Assembly (NCBI GenBank): GCA_017410265.1
Contig: JAFQRC010000015.1
Span: 1 to 48,902, forward strand
Direction: 5' to 3'
Length of the DNA stretch: 48,902 bases
Source of the DNA: Ruminococcus sp.
Lineage (GTDB): Bacteria > Bacillota > Clostridia > Oscillospirales > Acutalibacteraceae
The position numbers were made by a program, and so were the translations under genes. The notes below the pieces were generated by a model. That model had not been told where the DNA came from. It did not search any database and worked only from the letters and a program-made list of their open reading frames with translations. This document shows positions 47,921 through 48,902 of the stretch, in pieces (position 1 is the first letter of the stretch; every line of letters starts with the position of its first letter).

Positions 47921-48679
47921 CTACCTTTTGTCAAGCGTGCTAAAAAAGTCGTTCACACATTCTATGACCTGAGATTTGAACTCGTCTTCGTAGTAGAAGT
48001 GACCGCTTACTTCATAAATGTGTACTGCTGTGTTCTTGTTGTTTTCAAAATACTTTGATGATTTTGTGCTGACAAGCTCGTCTTTTTTACCAAAAAATAC
48101 ATGAGCGGGAATACCCAGATTTTTAGCCTTTGGTCTTGTATCGCGACATAGCTTCAACAGCTCTAAAAAACGCGGGATAGTGGGAATATACTGCCATAGA
48201 TACGGGGTGAGTTTCACGCTTATATCGTTGTAGGTAGCAAGCTCAACAATATCTTCGTGGTTTAGCTTATTGAAAGAAAACTTTAGAGAGCGTTTTATCA
48301 TCACAGGTCTAACAAATACTTTGAGCGGTGGATTTAACAGTACCATCGATTTTATCTCTTTGAATTTTTCAGCAAGCTCAAGTGTCAGCAAAGTTCCCAA
48401 AGAGTAGCCTATAACAAGTATTTTTGAGTGAGTTTTCGAAAGCTCAGAGAGGTGACTAAGCACCTGAGCTTTCCACCTTTTCATCGAGGTATTTGAAAAG
48501 TCAGAAACTTTAGCGCCGTGACCATCAAGCAGGATATTGCATACGGAAACATCAGACGGGATATATGGTAAAATGAAGTCGAAATGGCGAGGTGTGGACA
48601 TAATTCCGTGCACCATAAATAGGGCGGTGTCAGCGCCTTCTACTATTTTGATGTAGCTTTGATGTGCTTTTTGACTCAT
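47921..48679 (-). CDS. Alpha/beta hydrolase (monoacylglycerol lipase / carboxylesterase type)
   Basis: A 252-residue soluble hydrolase. VEGADTALFMVHGIMSTPRHF gives the oxyanion HG motif, VIGYSLGTLLTLELAE the nucleophile serine, FFGKKDELVS the acid, and EVSGHFYYED the histidine. The size and the small lid region fit Est30-type carboxylesterases and monoacylglycerol lipases. The natural ester is unknown. GGGTGAT precedes the start. It is a single gene. Confidence 0.88.
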   Translation of the reverse strand: MSQKAHQSYIKIVEGADTALFMVHGIMSTPRHFDFILPYIPSDVSVCNILLDGHGAKVSDFSNTSMKRWKAQVLSHLSELSKTHSKILVIGYSLGTLLTLELAEKFKEIKSMVLLNPPLKVFVRPVMIKRSLKFSFNKLNHEDIVELATYNDISVKLTPYLWQYIPTIPRFLELLKLCRDTRPKAKNLGIPAHVFFGKKDELVSTKSSKYFENNKNTAVHIYEVSGHFYYEDEFKSQVIECVNDFFSTLDKR

Positions 48680-48715
48680 AATATCACCCGCCTTGATGTG
48701 TGCCTTTATACGATA

Positions 48716-48744
48716 ATTATATAACAGTTATTCTATGAAGTAAA
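48716..48744 (-). promoter_or_regulatory. Promoter of the alpha/beta hydrolase gene
   Basis: Reverse-strand TTTACT (48744-48739) and TATAAT (48721-48716) are 17 bases apart. Confidence 0.55.
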
Positions 48745-48762
48745 GAAAAAGCCACTCGAAAC

Positions 48763-48902
48763 TGAAGTGAACCCCAAAGTTTAGACAAAATAAAATATTA
48801 AATTGATAGTGAATGAGTTCGGTATTGTACCGGACTCATTCCTTTTAGTTTTAAGGAAATTCTTTCGTTGTTGTAGTAATAAATGTATTTGTTTAATTCA
48901 TC
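48763..48902 (-). mobile_element. End of an IS3-family insertion sequence (runs off window)
   Basis: A terminal inverted-repeat-like TGAACCCCAAAGTTTAGACA begins at 48768 (possibly 48763) and precedes the 3' end of a transposase gene. TG at the tip and CCCC inside are usual for IS3-group ends. The bases just outside look like one arm of a host terminator, AAAAGCCACTC. Confidence 0.75.
48798..48902 (-). CDS. IS3-family transposase OrfB, C-terminal end (partial)
   Basis: Only 34 residues plus the stop are inside the window. They read DELNKYIYYYNNERISLKLK followed by GMSPVQYRTHSL, the standard closing of the rve integrase domain of IS150-group transposases (YxxxYNxxRxxxxLxxxSPxxYR). The rest lies beyond the edge. 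Its presence means the right side of the window borders a mobile element. Confidence 0.88.
   Translation of the reverse strand, partial: DELNKYIYYYNNERISLKLKGMSPVQYRTHSLSI

Overview
The window looks like a chromosome segment of a low-to-mid GC anaerobic gut Clostridium-class Firmicute, most like Ruminococcus and other Oscillospiraceae. The evidence is strong GGAGG ribosome binding sites, near-consensus sigma-A promoters, Rex control of adhE, a T-box upstream of aspS, type III pantothenate kinase, split transketolase, formate-THF ligase with split B12-dependent methionine synthase, class B sortase, and three dockerin proteins, two of which carry starch-binding CBM26 modules. That combination recalls the amylosome of Ruminococcus bromii, but species cannot be assigned from the sequence alone.

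Layout. 1-8 kb: the 5' end of adhE behind a Rex operator; a C39-like lipoprotein; a coaX / ECF S-component / flavin reductase cluster; transketolase halves; a foldable intergenic element; asparaginase and a DMT exporter. 8-13.7 kb: an FkbM methyltransferase with a secreted metallo-beta-lactamase-fold lipoprotein, an AraC regulator, a sortase B-LCP operon, and a very small protein with a sortase-type SPQTADS tail. 14-20 kb: dockerin/CBM26 metallophosphoesterase, cardiolipin synthase, and dockerin/CBM26 esterase. 20-25 kb: an operon of an unknown membrane protein, a PP2C phosphatase and an L,D-transpeptidase-like protein; a DMT exporter; a GH3-like protein lacking the usual NagZ histidine. 25-31.6 kb: AlaX editing protein, then a T-box-controlled operon aspS-gatC (fused), gatA (short and divergent) and gatB, for tRNA-dependent Asn-tRNA formation.

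31.6-33 kb is a small accessory patch: a lipoprotein, a ribbon-helix-helix regulator and a divergent SLOG-like protein sharing repeated GACGCA sites, and hairpin repeats that begin TGTAGGGG. 33-37 kb: PEP carboxykinase, an FN3/YkuD L,D-transpeptidase and xpt. 37-43.8 kb: one-carbon metabolism (fhs, metF, a separate MetH activation protein, metH) and a pseudouridine synthase. 43.8-45.4 kb: a yedE-tusA-DUF3343 operon (selenium/sulfur trait) with a perfect inverted repeat over its -10. 45.4-48 kb: tRNA-Pro(GGG), three copies of a structured tRNA-associated repeat, two of which end in tRNA-like 3' halves with CCA, and a third dockerin protein. The window ends with an alpha/beta hydrolase and the end of an IS3-family insertion sequence.

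The points I find most worth following are the AspRS-GatC fusion with a divergent GatA under a T-box whose specifier region contains overlapping GAA and AAC; the tRNA-linked structured repeat; the dockerin/CBM26 enzymes; and the tiny sortase substrate candidate. All functional calls are from reading the sequence; no database search was run.
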